The notes below the pieces were generated by a model that made no database searches, was not told the origin of the DNA, and saw nothing but the letters and a program-made list of their open reading frames with translations. DNA of 20,579 nucleotides, from NCBI GenBank assembly GCA_002709185.1, contig PAQB01000044.1:1-20579 (forward strand), read 5' to 3'. This DNA is from Flavobacteriaceae bacterium (lineage in GTDB: Bacteria > Bacteroidota > Bacteroidia > Flavobacteriales > Flavobacteriaceae). The position numbers and the translations under genes were made by a program. Positions 13,114-20,579 of this stretch are shown one piece after another (the stretch's first letter is position 1; each line of letters opens with the position of its first letter).

Positions 13114-15732
13114 TTATAAGTTAAAGCGGTAAGTGGCCTTTATCAAAAAAATATTTTGAGGCTGTTGCTCTAAAATTCCGCTTTGTGCCCCTCCAATGAG
13201 TCCATTTTCTAAGGAGACATCCGTTCTAATCCCTTGAGACCAAACCAAAAACAATTCAGATCCAGGAATGTACTCCCAACGCAATACCAAATTGGAGTTA
13301 AATTGAACGACCGAAAAGTCTGGATTTGACATGTTGTAGTCACTAGTGCCGTCTAAATTGTCATCAAAATAGTAGGTGTCATCTTGAAATTGCACTTGTG
13401 CGTTGTCATAAAGTTGGAATCGATCGGCAAGCCTATTGGCGGTAGCATCTGTAACATACTTAAAATCTGAATACCGCCCTCTGGAAATAAAAGGCTGTGC
13501 ATAATATTGAAGGCTCAAATTGGGTTTTAATGTGTAATTGATGCGTAAAGTTGAACGAAATGTTTCATTGTCAATTGTTCCTAAAATGTAACGCTTTGTT
13601 GTCAAAAAGTCCTTTTGTGTAATGTATTGCGTTTTGTTGGGTCGCTTTGAATATTCTGTTGCCAAAGAAATATTAAATGCATCCATTATTTGATAGTTAA
13701 GATCTACTTCAAATTTTAAAAAAGACACATTGTTGTCCTTTGATTGTGAGTGTATCACTCCTATTTTGGTGTAGAATTTTTTGCGATCATCAGACCTAAA
13801 AAAAAGAGATTTAAAATTTTCTTCTGAAAAACGCCAGCGCGGACCACCTCTTAAAGTAGTGTTGTCATAAATTCTAGGTTTGTGAGTGAGCCAAGAACTA
13901 ATTCTTGAATTGTTTAAAAACCGAAGTCTGGTTCTCAACTGATATTGAGTCCTGTTGTGATTGCCTTCAAAATCGAAAGCGTTGAATTGACTAAAATCCA
14001 AGTTGATATTTCTAAAAACCGAGATGGGCTTGGCCGTACGGTATTTTAAATTAAAAAATTGAAATTTTTGATCGGCACGCTTCAGAAATCCTATGTCGTT
14101 TAATTCCAGTTCCGGAGAGGACCATTTAAAACCCATGTCATAGTTCCAGTTTTGCCCTCCATCTTTACCAATCTCTACAAGACCGCCAGTCCCTGTCAGC
14201 GAGGTCCTGGTGGGATCGAGCTGTACGTGAGTTGCGTCCACACGGTCAAACAAATGTGTTAAACTTTGCTGAGTTGCAAGAATAGATTCCGGGCTTCCTT
14301 TAACATGACTCATCACAACATTAGTTTGAAAATAATAGGTCCTGTCGTTCCATTGATGCCTAAAATCGAAGCCGCCGGTGTAGGCTGCCGTTCTCAGCTC
14401 GGAAGTAAGCGCGTTAATAGATCTATTGGTAGCTGTAAAAATACCGCCCAAAAAAGTATTGCGCTTGTTCATGTCCTTTTGAACCCTTCCAACAAAATAA
14501 TTTGTAAACGGTTCTACTAGTGACTCAGAAATAACTCCGTTGGTATTGATTTCAGAAAATTCTTTCGAAGTCATGCTCTCCAAAATTCCTATAGACCATC
14601 CTTTCTTTGTTTTACCGCTAAACTTCGCCGCCCCCAAAATTGTGGTGTTTTGAGGACGATCACTGTAAGAATTATCAGGGGTTTGGGGATACACTTGCGG
14701 CGATCTGCCAATGCGGCGAGAGAAAAATAAATTATCCCGATTTCCAGCGTATCTATAGTCAAAAATATTTTTATTCTCAACAAAGAATGGCCGCTGTTCC
14801 TTGTTGAAAATTTCAAATCCATCCAAAGCAATGGCAGCGGGGTCGGCTTCCACTTGTCCAAAATCAGGATTAACAGTAAGGTCAAGGGTCAAGTCGTTGG
14901 TGATGCCGATTTTTGCGTCCAACCCCCCATTAATTCTCGAGTCGCGCCCATTGCGGTATGGGTTTCCAACTTCTGCTTCATATGTTTCTTGCTGAACCGC
15001 TAAAAAGGGTTGAACCTCAATTTGCTCTTGAGGTTTTATATTTTTCAAGCCTCTGAGCTCTCCTGCTTCACTCACCCAACCCGCAGATCCAACGGGGATG
15101 CGATCCCAAGCAGATAATTCATTTTCCCTGAACAAGTTTCTAACGACATTCAATCCCCAAACCTGTTCCTTTGCGTTGCTAAAGCGCAACTGACTCAATG
15201 GGATTTTCATTTCAGCAGACCAACCCAATGAAATAATTTGTGCCTTTGCGCTCCAAATCGGATTCCAACTGTCATCAATATCATCGCCATTATTAGTGGC
15301 AATTTCATCGCCCCTTACCCCAGCGGCAGTAATTGTGAATAAAAAAGCAGTCCGTAGATCGTGGTAGCTATCAATCAGTACATTGATACGATCCCCTTCA
15401 AAACCATCCCTCCTGGAAAGGCGTTTAGTGATGTGTTCGGGGGAATTGTCTAAGGCCAAAAGTGCGATATATAAATATTTTTGGTCGTAAAGAATCTTAA
15501 ATTTAGTCTGTTCTGAAGGGTTTGTGTTTTCATCTGGACTAACTTCAATAAAATTTGTCCCCCAAGGCACCTTGTTCCATATTATATCCTTAATAAAACC
15601 ATCTATTTTAGGGGCTTCCAAAGAACTGATTTCGCTAGTAGAATATACTTTTGGGGCTGTCGTTTGAGAGGAGATAATCCATGGAGAAACGGCAATAAAT
15701 ATTGAAAAAAAATTTATAACTTTTTGTATCAT
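13114..15732 (-). CDS. DUF5916 outer-membrane protein with N-terminal CBM9-like domain
   Basis: A large exported protein of a family typical of Bacteroidota. From the chosen start (872 residues) there is a signal peptide (about 1-23, MIQKVINFFSIFIAVSPW then ISSQ). Next comes a carbohydrate-binding family 9-like beta domain (about 30-220, with APKIDGFIKDIIWNKVPWG, YLYIALLALDN, WSAEMKIPLSQLRFS). The C-terminal DUF5916 region shows alternating beta strands and ends ATYRFNL, an outer-membrane barrel closing signal. A segment near PAAIALDGFEIFNKEQRPFFVENKN is a family hallmark. I prefer ATG 15732 over ATG 15792 because it gives a clean signal peptide and lies downstream of the -7 element. Substrate and function are unknown; it stands alone, between the oxidase run and the divergent ribosomal genes. 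Confidence 0.87.
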   Translation of the reverse strand: MIQKVINFFSIFIAVSPWIISSQTTAPKVYSTSEISSLEAPKIDGFIKDIIWNKVPWGTNFIEVSPDENTNPSEQTKFKILYDQKYLYIALLALDNSPEHITKRLSRRDGFEGDRINVLIDSYHDLRTAFLFTITAAGVRGDEIATNNGDDIDDSWNPIWSAKAQIISLGWSAEMKIPLSQLRFSNAKEQVWGLNVVRNLFRENELSAWDRIPVGSAGWVSEAGELRGLKNIKPQEQIEVQPFLAVQQETYEAEVGNPYRNGRDSRINGGLDAKIGITNDLTLDLTVNPDFGQVEADPAAIALDGFEIFNKEQRPFFVENKNIFDYRYAGNRDNLFFSRRIGRSPQVYPQTPDNSYSDRPQNTTILGAAKFSGKTKKGWSIGILESMTSKEFSEINTNGVISESLVEPFTNYFVGRVQKDMNKRNTFLGGIFTATNRSINALTSELRTAAYTGGFDFRHQWNDRTYYFQTNVVMSHVKGSPESILATQQSLTHLFDRVDATHVQLDPTRTSLTGTGGLVEIGKDGGQNWNYDMGFKWSSPELELNDIGFLKRADQKFQFFNLKYRTAKPISVFRNINLDFSQFNAFDFEGNHNRTQYQLRTRLRFLNNSRISSWLTHKPRIYDNTTLRGGPRWRFSEENFKSLFFRSDDRKKFYTKIGVIHSQSKDNNVSFLKFEVDLNYQIMDAFNISLATEYSKRPNKTQYITQKDFLTTKRYILGTIDNETFRSTLRINYTLKPNLSLQYYAQPFISRGRYSDFKYVTDATANRLADRFQLYDNAQVQFQDDTYYFDDNLDGTSDYNMSNPDFSVVQFNSNLVLRWEYIPGSELFLVWSQGIRTDVSLENGLIGGAQSGILEQQPQNIFLIKATYRFNL

Positions 15733-15768
15733 TTGTTTTAAGTAGGCATACCGCGCAAGAGTTAAGGG

Positions 15769-15776
15769 CAAATTTA
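15769..15776 (-). promoter_or_regulatory. Candidate -7 element for the DUF5916 gene
   Basis: The minus strand reads TAAATTTG, matching TAnnTTTG, 36 nt upstream of ATG 15732. It lies inside the region that would be coding if the gene began at 15792, which supports the shorter start. No TTG is seen at the -33 distance. Confidence 0.4.
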
Positions 15777-15890
15777 TAGGACTCCTACGCATTAGTCCTA
15801 AAATTTAGAAAAATTTAACGCCAAAACACTATGGATGGATTAATTCGACACAAATTCGAGTTTTATTTGGGAAAATAAGCACAAATAGAT

Positions 15891-15922
15891 TTTGTTAATA
15901 ACAATTTATAATTGTAAGTTTG
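15891..15922 (+). promoter_or_regulatory. Promoter of the rplM ribosomal operon
   Basis: TTTG (15891-15894), a 20-nt spacer and TAAGTTTG (15915-15922) make a textbook Bacteroidota promoter. Transcription would start near 15928, leaving a leader of about 40 nt before the GTG start of rplM. Confidence 0.75.
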
Positions 15923-15967
15923 CAAACTCTTTTTTGAGAAGTAAAAACTAAAGAAAAAATTTACAAC

Positions 15968-16423
15968 GTGGATACCTTAAGTTATAAAACAGTTTCTATC
16001 AACAAAGCGACACGCGATAAAGCATGGGTTTTGGTTGATGCAGATGGTCAAACATTAGGCCGTTTGGCTTCTAGAGTTGCCATTCTATTAAGAGGCAAGC
16101 ACAAACCTAGTTTTACGCCACACGTTGATTGTGGAGATAACGTTGTTGTGATTAATGCTGAAAAAATAAAATTGTCTGGAAATAAGTGGGATGAAAAAAC
16201 ATACATTCGCTACACAGGTTATCCTGGCGGTCAACGCTCACTAACTGCAACAGAGCTTTTTGCAAAAGATCCTGCCCGGCTGGTTGAGAAATCAATCAAA
16301 GGGATGTTACCTAAAAATAAATTAGGTGCAAAACTCTTTAGGAACCTTAGTGTCGTTGTTGGGACGGAACATGCTCACGAAGCACAACAACCAAAAGCAA
16401 TTAATTTAAACGATATTAATTAA
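15968..16423 (+). CDS. rplM: 50S ribosomal protein L13
   Basis: L13 is an early assembly protein of the large ribosomal subunit. The 151-residue protein shows the family blocks WVLVDADGQTLGRLASRVA, LLRGKHKPSFTPHVDCGD, VVVINAEKIKLSGNKW, YTGYPGG and VKGMLPKNKLG. Translation starts at GTG 15968. No ATG lies between it and the in-frame TGA at 15935-15937, and the resulting start MDTLSYKTVS has the form expected for flavobacterial L13. Its TAA shares one base with the ATG of rpsI (TAATG), so the two are translationally coupled. Confidence 0.97.
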   Translation: MDTLSYKTVSINKATRDKAWVLVDADGQTLGRLASRVAILLRGKHKPSFTPHVDCGDNVVVINAEKIKLSGNKWDEKTYIRYTGYPGGQRSLTATELFAKDPARLVEKSIKGMLPKNKLGAKLFRNLSVVVGTEHAHEAQQPKAINLNDIN

Positions 16424-16809
16424 TGGGAGTCATTCACAAAATTGGCCGTAGAAAAACGGCAGTAGCACGAGTTTACCTTTCCAACGGAAAAGGCAAAATA
16501 ACCGTAAACAATAAGGATTTTAAATCTTATTTTACGACCGCTACCTTGCAGTATAAAGTAAACCAACCTTTAGCTTTGACCGACAATGAAGGAAATTTTG
16601 ACATTAAAATCAATGTCTTCGGTGGCGGTGTCACAGGACAAGCTGAAGCAGTTCGCCTTGCGCTTTCAAGGGCAATGTGCAAACTCAATGAAGAAAACAG
16701 AACTATTTTAAAACCAGAAGGCCTATTGACTCGTGATCCAAGAATGGTAGAGCGTAAGAAATTTGGTCAAAAGAAAGCGCGGAAGAAATTCCAGTTTTCT
16801 AAACGTTAA
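16423..16809 (+). CDS. rpsI: 30S ribosomal protein S9
   Basis: S9 reaches into the P site of the small subunit with its C-terminal tail. The 128-residue protein has the opening IGRRKTAVARVYL, the central GGGVTGQAEAVRLALSRA block and the conserved basic end RDPRMVERKKFGQKKARKKFQFSKR in shortened form (KFQFSKR last), matching the family to the terminal Lys-Arg. It overlaps rplM by one base, the usual rplM-rpsI pairing. Confidence 0.97.
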   Translation: MGVIHKIGRRKTAVARVYLSNGKGKITVNNKDFKSYFTTATLQYKVNQPLALTDNEGNFDIKINVFGGGVTGQAEAVRLALSRAMCKLNEENRTILKPEGLLTRDPRMVERKKFGQKKARKKFQFSKR

Positions 16810-16841
16810 CATACATTTAATTATAAACCAGTTATTGTTGT

Positions 16842-16919
16842 CCATGACAGAAAAACTGTCAGGATTTAGTTTAGCATCTAAATGAAAAAGGCCTTTTTAA
16901 GCCACTTTTTCATTGCTAA
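16842..16919 (+). promoter_or_regulatory. Structured 5' leader upstream of rpsB
   Basis: Two stable hairpins lie in the 137-nt rpsI-rpsB gap. The first is CC-A-TGACAG, loop AAAAA, CTGTCA-GG (16842-16863), a stem of 8 pairs with one bulged A. The second joins TTAGC (16871-16875) with GCTAA (16915-16919) and AATGAAAAAG (16881-16890) with CTTTTTCATT (16905-16914), leaving a 5-nt bulge ATCTA on one side. It ends 27 nt before the rpsB ATG. The bulged stem is of the kind used by ribosomal-protein autoregulatory leaders; binding of S2 is inference. Confidence 0.55.
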
Positions 16920-16946
16920 TTCAACAGAACGTAAACTAATACAAAA

Positions 16947-17726
16947 ATGGCACAAGTAGAAGTTAAAGAACTCCTCGACAATGGAGTCCACTTTGGACAC
17001 CTCACCAGAAAATGGGATCCTAATATGGCCCCATTCATTTATATGGAACGCAATGGCATCCATATCATCAACCTTTACAAAACAGCAGCAAAACTTGAAG
17101 AAGCCTCAAAAGCACTTGCAAAAATCGCATCTTCTGGACGTAAAATTCTCTTCGTTGCCACTAAAAAACAAGCGAAAGGTATTGTTGCAGAAAAGGCTGC
17201 TGAGGTCAAAATGCCATACATTACTGAGCGGTGGCCCGGTGGAATGTTGACTAATTTTGTAACCATTAGAAAAGCGGTTAAGAAAATGGCGGCAATCGAC
17301 CGTATGAAAAAAGATGGAACATTCAATACGCTTTCCAAAAAAGAACGCCTTCAAGTCAGTCGATTAAGGGCAAAGCTTGAAAAAAACTTAGGATCCATTT
17401 CAGACATGACACGTCTTCCAGGAGCCTTATTTGTTGTTGACATCAAGCGTGAGCATATCGCAATCAAAGAAGCTCAGAAGCTGAACATTCCCATTTTTGC
17501 TATGGTGGATACAAATTCAGATCCAAGACAGGTGGACTACGTCATCCCTGCCAATGATGATGCGTCTAAATCTATCGACAAAATCATGACACATGTGACA
17601 GAAGGCATCGCTAAAGGTCTAGCGACTAGAAAAGCTGAGAAAGAAGGCGGCGCTGCTGAAACTGATGCAGTTGTTAAGACAAATACCGATCCAAAGGCAG
17701 CTGCTGTTTCCAAAGAGGAAGAATAA
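16947..17726 (+). CDS. rpsB: 30S ribosomal protein S2
   Basis: S2 is a late-binding small-subunit protein, also needed for S1 docking in many bacteria. The 259-residue protein shows the family signature LLDNGVHFGHLTRKWDPNMAPFIY-type opening (about 9-33), RKILFVATKKQAK, ITERWPGGMLTNF, DIKREHIAIKEAQKLNIPIFAMVDTNSDP (segment near 166-195) and YVIPANDDA. The C-terminal tail is a low-complexity Ala, Lys and Glu stretch. It is followed by tsf, as in nearly all bacteria, but a hairpin with a T-tract separates the two. Confidence 0.97.
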   Translation: MAQVEVKELLDNGVHFGHLTRKWDPNMAPFIYMERNGIHIINLYKTAAKLEEASKALAKIASSGRKILFVATKKQAKGIVAEKAAEVKMPYITERWPGGMLTNFVTIRKAVKKMAAIDRMKKDGTFNTLSKKERLQVSRLRAKLEKNLGSISDMTRLPGALFVVDIKREHIAIKEAQKLNIPIFAMVDTNSDPRQVDYVIPANDDASKSIDKIMTHVTEGIAKGLATRKAEKEGGAAETDAVVKTNTDPKAAAVSKEEE

Positions 17727-17749
17727 ACAAATTAAAAAATTAAAAAATC

Positions 17750-17796
17750 AAAGCCGTAAAATTCTTCATTATTAGATAAATTTTTCGGTCTTTTTT
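17750..17796 (+). terminator. Terminator or attenuator hairpin between rpsB and tsf
   Basis: AAAGCCG-T-AAAATT (17750-17763) pairs with AATTTT-T-CGG-T-CTTT (17779-17793). The stem has 13 pairs with one T-T mismatch and one bulged T, a 15-nt loop, and a run of six T residues (17791-17796) at its base. The form is that of an intrinsic terminator, placed 14 nt before the tsf start codon. It could reduce read-through from rpsB into tsf. Confidence 0.6.
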
Positions 17797-17809
17797 AAAC
17801 TTTAAAATC

Positions 17810-18775
17810 ATGATAAAAGTTACCGCTGCTGAGGTAAATAAACTCAGAAAAGCCACCGGCGCAGGAATGATGGATTGTAAAAAAGCACTTGTTGAAGCCG
17901 AAGGTGATTTTGACAAAGCAATAGATATTTTAAGAAAAAAAGGTCAAAAAGTTGCCGCCAAAAGAGCCGATAGAGATTCCTCTGAGGGGGCTGCTGTTGC
18001 CAAGGTAAACGCCGAAAACACCATGGGGGTAGCCATTGTTTTGGGTTGTGAAACTGATTTTGTAGGGAAAAATGAAAACTTTTTAGCACTTGCGAATAAG
18101 TTTGCGGAAATCGCACTTCATTGTGCGTCTAAAGAGACCTTTCTAGAGGCAGATTTTGAAGGCATGACGGTCGCCGAAAAACTGACTGAACAAACTGGAG
18201 TCATTGGAGAGAAGCTAGACATCAAAGCTTTTGAAAAATTAGAGGCTTCATTTGTAGGATCCTATGTGCACATCAATAAGATTGCTGCACTTGTTGGGCT
18301 TTCTTCTAATGTAGAAAATGCGGCAATTTTGGTAAAAGACTTGTCTATGCAGGTCGCTTCTATGGGAGCGACTACACTGTCTTACAAAGATTTTGACCTT
18401 GACTATGTCGCTTCTGAAACAGAAGCGCGCATTGCGGTCATTGAAAAAGACAATATTGAACTTGGGAGATTGGGTAAAACTTTAAAAAATGTGCCTCAAT
18501 ATGTTTCCATGGCTCAACTCACACCCGAGGTTTTAGCAAATGCGGAAGCCGATGCCAAAGCACAGTTAAAATCAGAAGGAAAACCAGAACAAATTTGGGA
18601 TAAAATTTTACCAGGTAAAATGGACCGTTTCATCTCTGATAACACGACTTTAGACAAAGAACAATGTTTGCTAGACCAAGATTTTATCAAAGACGAGAAA
18701 AGTACTGTTGCAAAATATGTTGCTTCTTATGGTGATGTTGAAGTTACTAACTTTAAAAGAGTCGCCTTAGGCTAA
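17810..18775 (+). CDS. tsf: Elongation factor Ts
   Basis: EF-Ts is the guanine nucleotide exchange factor for EF-Tu. The 321-residue protein has the N-terminal UBA-like domain with the signature LRKATGAGMMDCKKAL (about 12-27), a GQKVAAKRADR link and TDFVGKN at 82-88, where many relatives have TDFVAKN. The dimerisation region is duplicated, and a conserved end is visible around ILPGKMDRF and LLDQDFIKD. It is longer than the 283-residue E. coli protein, in line with the larger Bacteroidota form. A strong terminator follows the gene. Confidence 0.96.
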   Translation: MIKVTAAEVNKLRKATGAGMMDCKKALVEAEGDFDKAIDILRKKGQKVAAKRADRDSSEGAAVAKVNAENTMGVAIVLGCETDFVGKNENFLALANKFAEIALHCASKETFLEADFEGMTVAEKLTEQTGVIGEKLDIKAFEKLEASFVGSYVHINKIAALVGLSSNVENAAILVKDLSMQVASMGATTLSYKDFDLDYVASETEARIAVIEKDNIELGRLGKTLKNVPQYVSMAQLTPEVLANAEADAKAQLKSEGKPEQIWDKILPGKMDRFISDNTTLDKEQCLLDQDFIKDEKSTVAKYVASYGDVEVTNFKRVALG

Positions 18776-18796
18776 TTTTTTGAGTTATAAATGAGT

Positions 18797-18827
18797 AAAA
18801 ACCCCGCTATTTACGCTGGGTTTTTTT
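18797..18827 (+). terminator. Rho-independent terminator after tsf
   Basis: AAAA-ACCCCGC (18797-18807), loop TATTTAC, GCTGGGT (18815-18821) and further T residues to 18827. The stem has six G-C or A-T pairs around a single C-T mismatch, extended by A-T pairs, followed by seven T residues. It marks the end of the rplM-rpsI-rpsB-tsf unit. Confidence 0.8.
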
Positions 18828-18850
18828 GTTGAACAGCTTGTGTGAGATAG

Positions 18851-18897
18851 TTGACCTGTATTATGGCCATAAAACTTTGAGATATTGTTTATATTTG
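18851..18897 (+). promoter_or_regulatory. Promoter region for pyrH-frr
   Basis: TATATTTG at 18890-18897 is a full TAnnTTTG match, 19 nt before the pyrH ATG, but its -33 position is weak. An alternative pair is TTG (18851-18853), 18 nt, and AAACTTTG (18872-18879), where the -7 element is off by one base. Either would start transcription between the tsf terminator and pyrH. Confidence 0.5.
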
Positions 18898-18916
18898 TCA
18901 AACGATCAAAACAACT

Positions 18917-19621
18917 ATGTCTTATAAACGTGTTTTATTAAAGCTCTCTGGCGAAGCTCTAATGGGTGGTCGCCAATATGGGATAGACCCACTTCGCCTT
19001 TCTGAATATGCCAACGATATTAAAGGTGCGATCGCCCAAGGAATTCAAATCGCCATTGTCATTGGAGGAGGTAATATTTTTAGAGGAGTTGCGGGCGCCA
19101 GTAATGGAATGGATCGTGTCCAAGGGGATCATATGGGTATGTTGGCGACGGTCATCAATGGACTGGCGCTTCAAAGTGCATTAGAAAACGAAGGTGTCCC
19201 CACCCGCCTTCAATCTGCAATTAAAATCAATGAAGTTGCTGAGCCTTTTATAAGAAGAAGAGCACTGAGGCATTTAGAAAAAGGACGGGTCGTAATCTTT
19301 GGAGGAGGTACAGGAAACCCTTACTTCACTACAGATTCTGCCGCTGTGTTGAGAGCAATTGAAATAAAAGCTGATGTTATTCTAAAGGGAACTCGTGTAG
19401 ATGGAATTTATACTGCTGATCCTGAAAAAGATGCATCAGCAAGTAAATACAACACCATTAGTTTTGAAGATGTTTTAAAGAAAGGATTAAAAGTTATGGA
19501 TACAACAGCCTTCACATTAAGTCAAGAAAATGAATTGCCAATTATTGTTTTTGATATGAATAAAAAGGGTAACTTGATTAAAATCCTTTCAGGAGAACAA
19601 ATTGGAACAACGGTAAGCTAA
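18917..19621 (+). CDS. pyrH: UMP kinase
   Basis: UMP kinase phosphorylates UMP to UDP with ATP, the step that commits pyrimidines to nucleic acid synthesis; the bacterial enzyme is a hexamer of the amino-acid kinase fold. The 234-residue protein shows KLSGEAL (9-15), GGGNIFRG (50-57), [15 protein letters not shown] (71-85), [12 protein letters not shown] (129-140) and [15 protein letters not shown], all family hallmarks. It lies after its own candidate promoter and 10 nt before frr. Confidence 0.97.
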   Translation: MSYKRVLLKLSGEALMGGRQYGIDPLRLSEYANDIKGAIAQGIQIAIVIGGGNIFRGVAGASNGMDRVQGDHMGMLATVINGLALQSALENEGVPTRLQSAIKINEVAEPFIRRRALRHLEKGRVVIFGGGTGNPYFTTDSAAVLRAIEIKADVILKGTRVDGIYTADPEKDASASKYNTISFEDVLKKGLKVMDTTAFTLSQENELPIIVFDMNKKGNLIKILSGEQIGTTVS

Positions 19622-19631
19622 TTCTAAGAGC

Positions 19632-20189
19632 ATGAACGAAGAAATTGAATTTATTCTTGAAAGCGCAAAAGAAGCGATGGGAAAAGCGCAGGCACATTTA
19701 GAAAAGCAGTTTGTAAACATTCGTGCTGGTAAAGCAAGTCCCTCAATGCTCGGGAGCGTAACAGTGGATTATTATGGAACACAAACGCCTCTTGCGCAAG
19801 TTGCAAACGTAAATACGCCTGATGGAAGAACCATTACCGTTCAACCTTGGGAAAAAAGCATGTTACAAGACATTGAACAGGCTATAATGGTGGCCAACCT
19901 GGGCTTCAACCCAATGAACAATGGTGAAAGTATTATTATAAATGTCCCTCCCTTGACTGAAGAGCGCCGAAAAGAACTTGCGAAACAGGCTAAATCTGAA
20001 GCTGAAGAAGCTAAAATATCTATTCGAGGGTCGCGAAAAGACGCCAACAATGAACTGAAAAAACTCAGTGAAATTTCTGAGGACCTAAAAAAAAATGTTG
20101 AAACAGACATTCAGGAAATAACAGATGTAAAAATTAAAACAATCGATGCGCTCTTCGCTGCTAAAGAAAAAGAGATTTTAAAAGTCTAA
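19632..20189 (+). CDS. frr: Ribosome recycling factor
   Basis: RRF splits the post-termination ribosome together with EF-G. The 185-residue length is exactly that of the family. Visible blocks are the first helix with NIRAGKASPSMLGSVTVDYYG (about 29-49 as a segment), TPLAQVANVNTPDGRTITVQPWEK, NLGFNPMNNGESI, PPLTEERRKELAKQAK and the final long helix. A short TAAGAG sequence precedes the ATG. It forms a two-gene unit with pyrH. Confidence 0.97.
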   Translation: MNEEIEFILESAKEAMGKAQAHLEKQFVNIRAGKASPSMLGSVTVDYYGTQTPLAQVANVNTPDGRTITVQPWEKSMLQDIEQAIMVANLGFNPMNNGESIIINVPPLTEERRKELAKQAKSEAEEAKISIRGSRKDANNELKKLSEISEDLKKNVETDIQEITDVKIKTIDALFAAKEKEILKV

Positions 20190-20221
20190 AATACCACTTC
20201 ATAAATATATTTTAACTTTTT
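20180..20221 (+). terminator. AT-rich terminator hairpin after frr
   Basis: AAAAGT-C-TAAAATA (20180-20193) pairs with TATTTTA-ACTTTT (20208-20220), giving 13 pairs with one bulged C, a 14-nt loop and a T-tract at the base. The left arm includes the frr stop codon. Nearly all pairs are A-T, so it is weaker than the tsf terminator. Confidence 0.5.
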
Positions 20222-20296
20222 CTTAATGATTGCCTACTGATTTTATAACCATTAATCAAATGGTTTTATATACCTTTAGCAACTTCAAAATTAGGT

Positions 20297-20579
20297 ATGC
20301 TCAAATTGTTGTCAACTGGTTTTTGGAATGCGTTAGCAAGGTTAATTCTACGAAACCGTGTTGCCATTTTAGTTTTAATAGGGTTATTTACAGCTCTTAT
20401 GGTTTCTCAGTGGGGTAAAATGCGCTTTAGTTATACTGAAGCGAATCTTTTACCTGACGATCACTCTGTAAACTTAGATTATAATCACTTTTTAGAAATT
20501 TTTGGGGAAGAAGGCAATTTAATTGTGTTGGGTGTTAAAGACAGTCGCTTATTTTCAGTAGAAAATCTCAACGCTTGGA
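20297..20579 (+). CDS. MMPL/RND-family transporter, N-terminal fragment
   Basis: The gene begins at ATG 20297 and runs off the window after 94 codons. The visible part has a short basic start (NALARLILRNR), one membrane helix at about 22-39 and then the start of a periplasmic domain with SYTEANLLPDDHSVNLDYN and FGEEGNLIVLGVKD. This is the pattern of the first helix and first porter loop of MMPL/RND-superfamily exporters found in Bacteroidota. Substrate and full length cannot be judged. It starts 107 nt after frr, beyond a terminator-like hairpin, so it is probably a separate unit. TACCTTTA at 20271-20278 may be its -7 element. Confidence 0.7.
   Translation, partial: MLKLLSTGFWNALARLILRNRVAILVLIGLFTALMVSQWGKMRFSYTEANLLPDDHSVNLDYNHFLEIFGEEGNLIVLGVKDSRLFSVENLNAW

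Noticed and set aside
15923..15967. L13 autoregulatory leader in the rplM 5' region
   Set aside because: The predicted leader is about 40 nt with only a three- to four-pair stem around a T-run; no convincing structure.
20230..20418. 62-residue plus-strand open frame overlapping the start of the transporter gene
   Set aside because: It is out of frame with the MMPL/RND-like coding sequence, which explains the region better.
1..20579. CRISPR arrays, insertion sequences, phage or defence genes
   Set aside because: No tandem spaced repeats, transposase, integrase, terminal inverted repeats or defence-type domains were seen on either strand.

Overview
The window looks like a stretch of chromosome from a marine-type member of the Flavobacteriaceae (Bacteroidota). 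The base composition is AT-rich. The promoters that can be recognised have the Bacteroidota form TTG-N19/20-TAnnTTTG, and most genes lack a clear Shine-Dalgarno sequence. The gene content fits the phylum: a caa3/aa3 oxidase accessory cluster with a COX4-like subunit and two different subunit III genes, a DUF5916 outer-membrane protein, and the run rplM-rpsI-rpsB-tsf-pyrH-frr. The species cannot be read from the sequence.

Layout. (1) Positions 1-6417, minus strand: a compact run reading from the right as ABC ATPase, two MacB/FtsX-type permeases, a HlyD/MacA-type adaptor and a TolC-type outer-membrane channel. Together these form a complete trans-envelope efflux cassette with its ATPase split from its permeases. 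It runs without a gap into tsaB (t6A tRNA modification), and then to the first 18 codons of rsmI (16S rRNA methyltransferase), which leaves the window. (2) Positions 6418-6877: a 223-bp divergent spacer holding an 11-bp imperfect inverted repeat, then a small plus-strand XRE regulator whose stop codon overlaps that of the convergent next gene. (3) Positions 6874-13032, minus strand: a respiratory oxidase maturation and subunit cluster. From the right it reads heme o synthase, small subunit III, long subunit III with a large periplasmic insert, subunit IV, a 234-residue unknown membrane protein, a cysteine-less SCO-like protein, SCO1/SenC, a DUF420 protein and a 73-residue CxxC membrane protein. 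Oxidase subunits I and II are not in the window. (4) Positions 13114-15732, minus strand: a large DUF5916 outer-membrane protein with an N-terminal carbohydrate-binding-like domain. (5) Positions 15891-20221, plus strand: a ribosome and translation cluster (L13, S9, S2, EF-Ts, UMP kinase, ribosome recycling factor) with a good promoter, a structured leader before rpsB, a terminator-like hairpin between rpsB and tsf, and terminators after tsf and frr. (6) Positions 20297 to the end: the start of an MMPL/RND-family transporter, cut by the window edge.

How the parts work together. The oxidase block pairs heme supply (heme o synthase) and structural subunits with four consecutive, overlapping or abutting genes that look like copper-site and oxidase assembly factors. 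This is the part of the window with the most unexplained biology: a cysteine-free SCO relative, an acidic-tailed SCO and a tiny CxxC protein in one unit. The translation block is standard in content, but its two internal RNA structures suggest autoregulation of S2 and separate control of EF-Ts.

No tRNA, rRNA, insertion sequence, CRISPR array, phage gene or defence gene was seen. No gene-free stretch exceeds 300 bases. Spacers of 100-235 bases are described through the promoters, hairpins and leader elements found in them.
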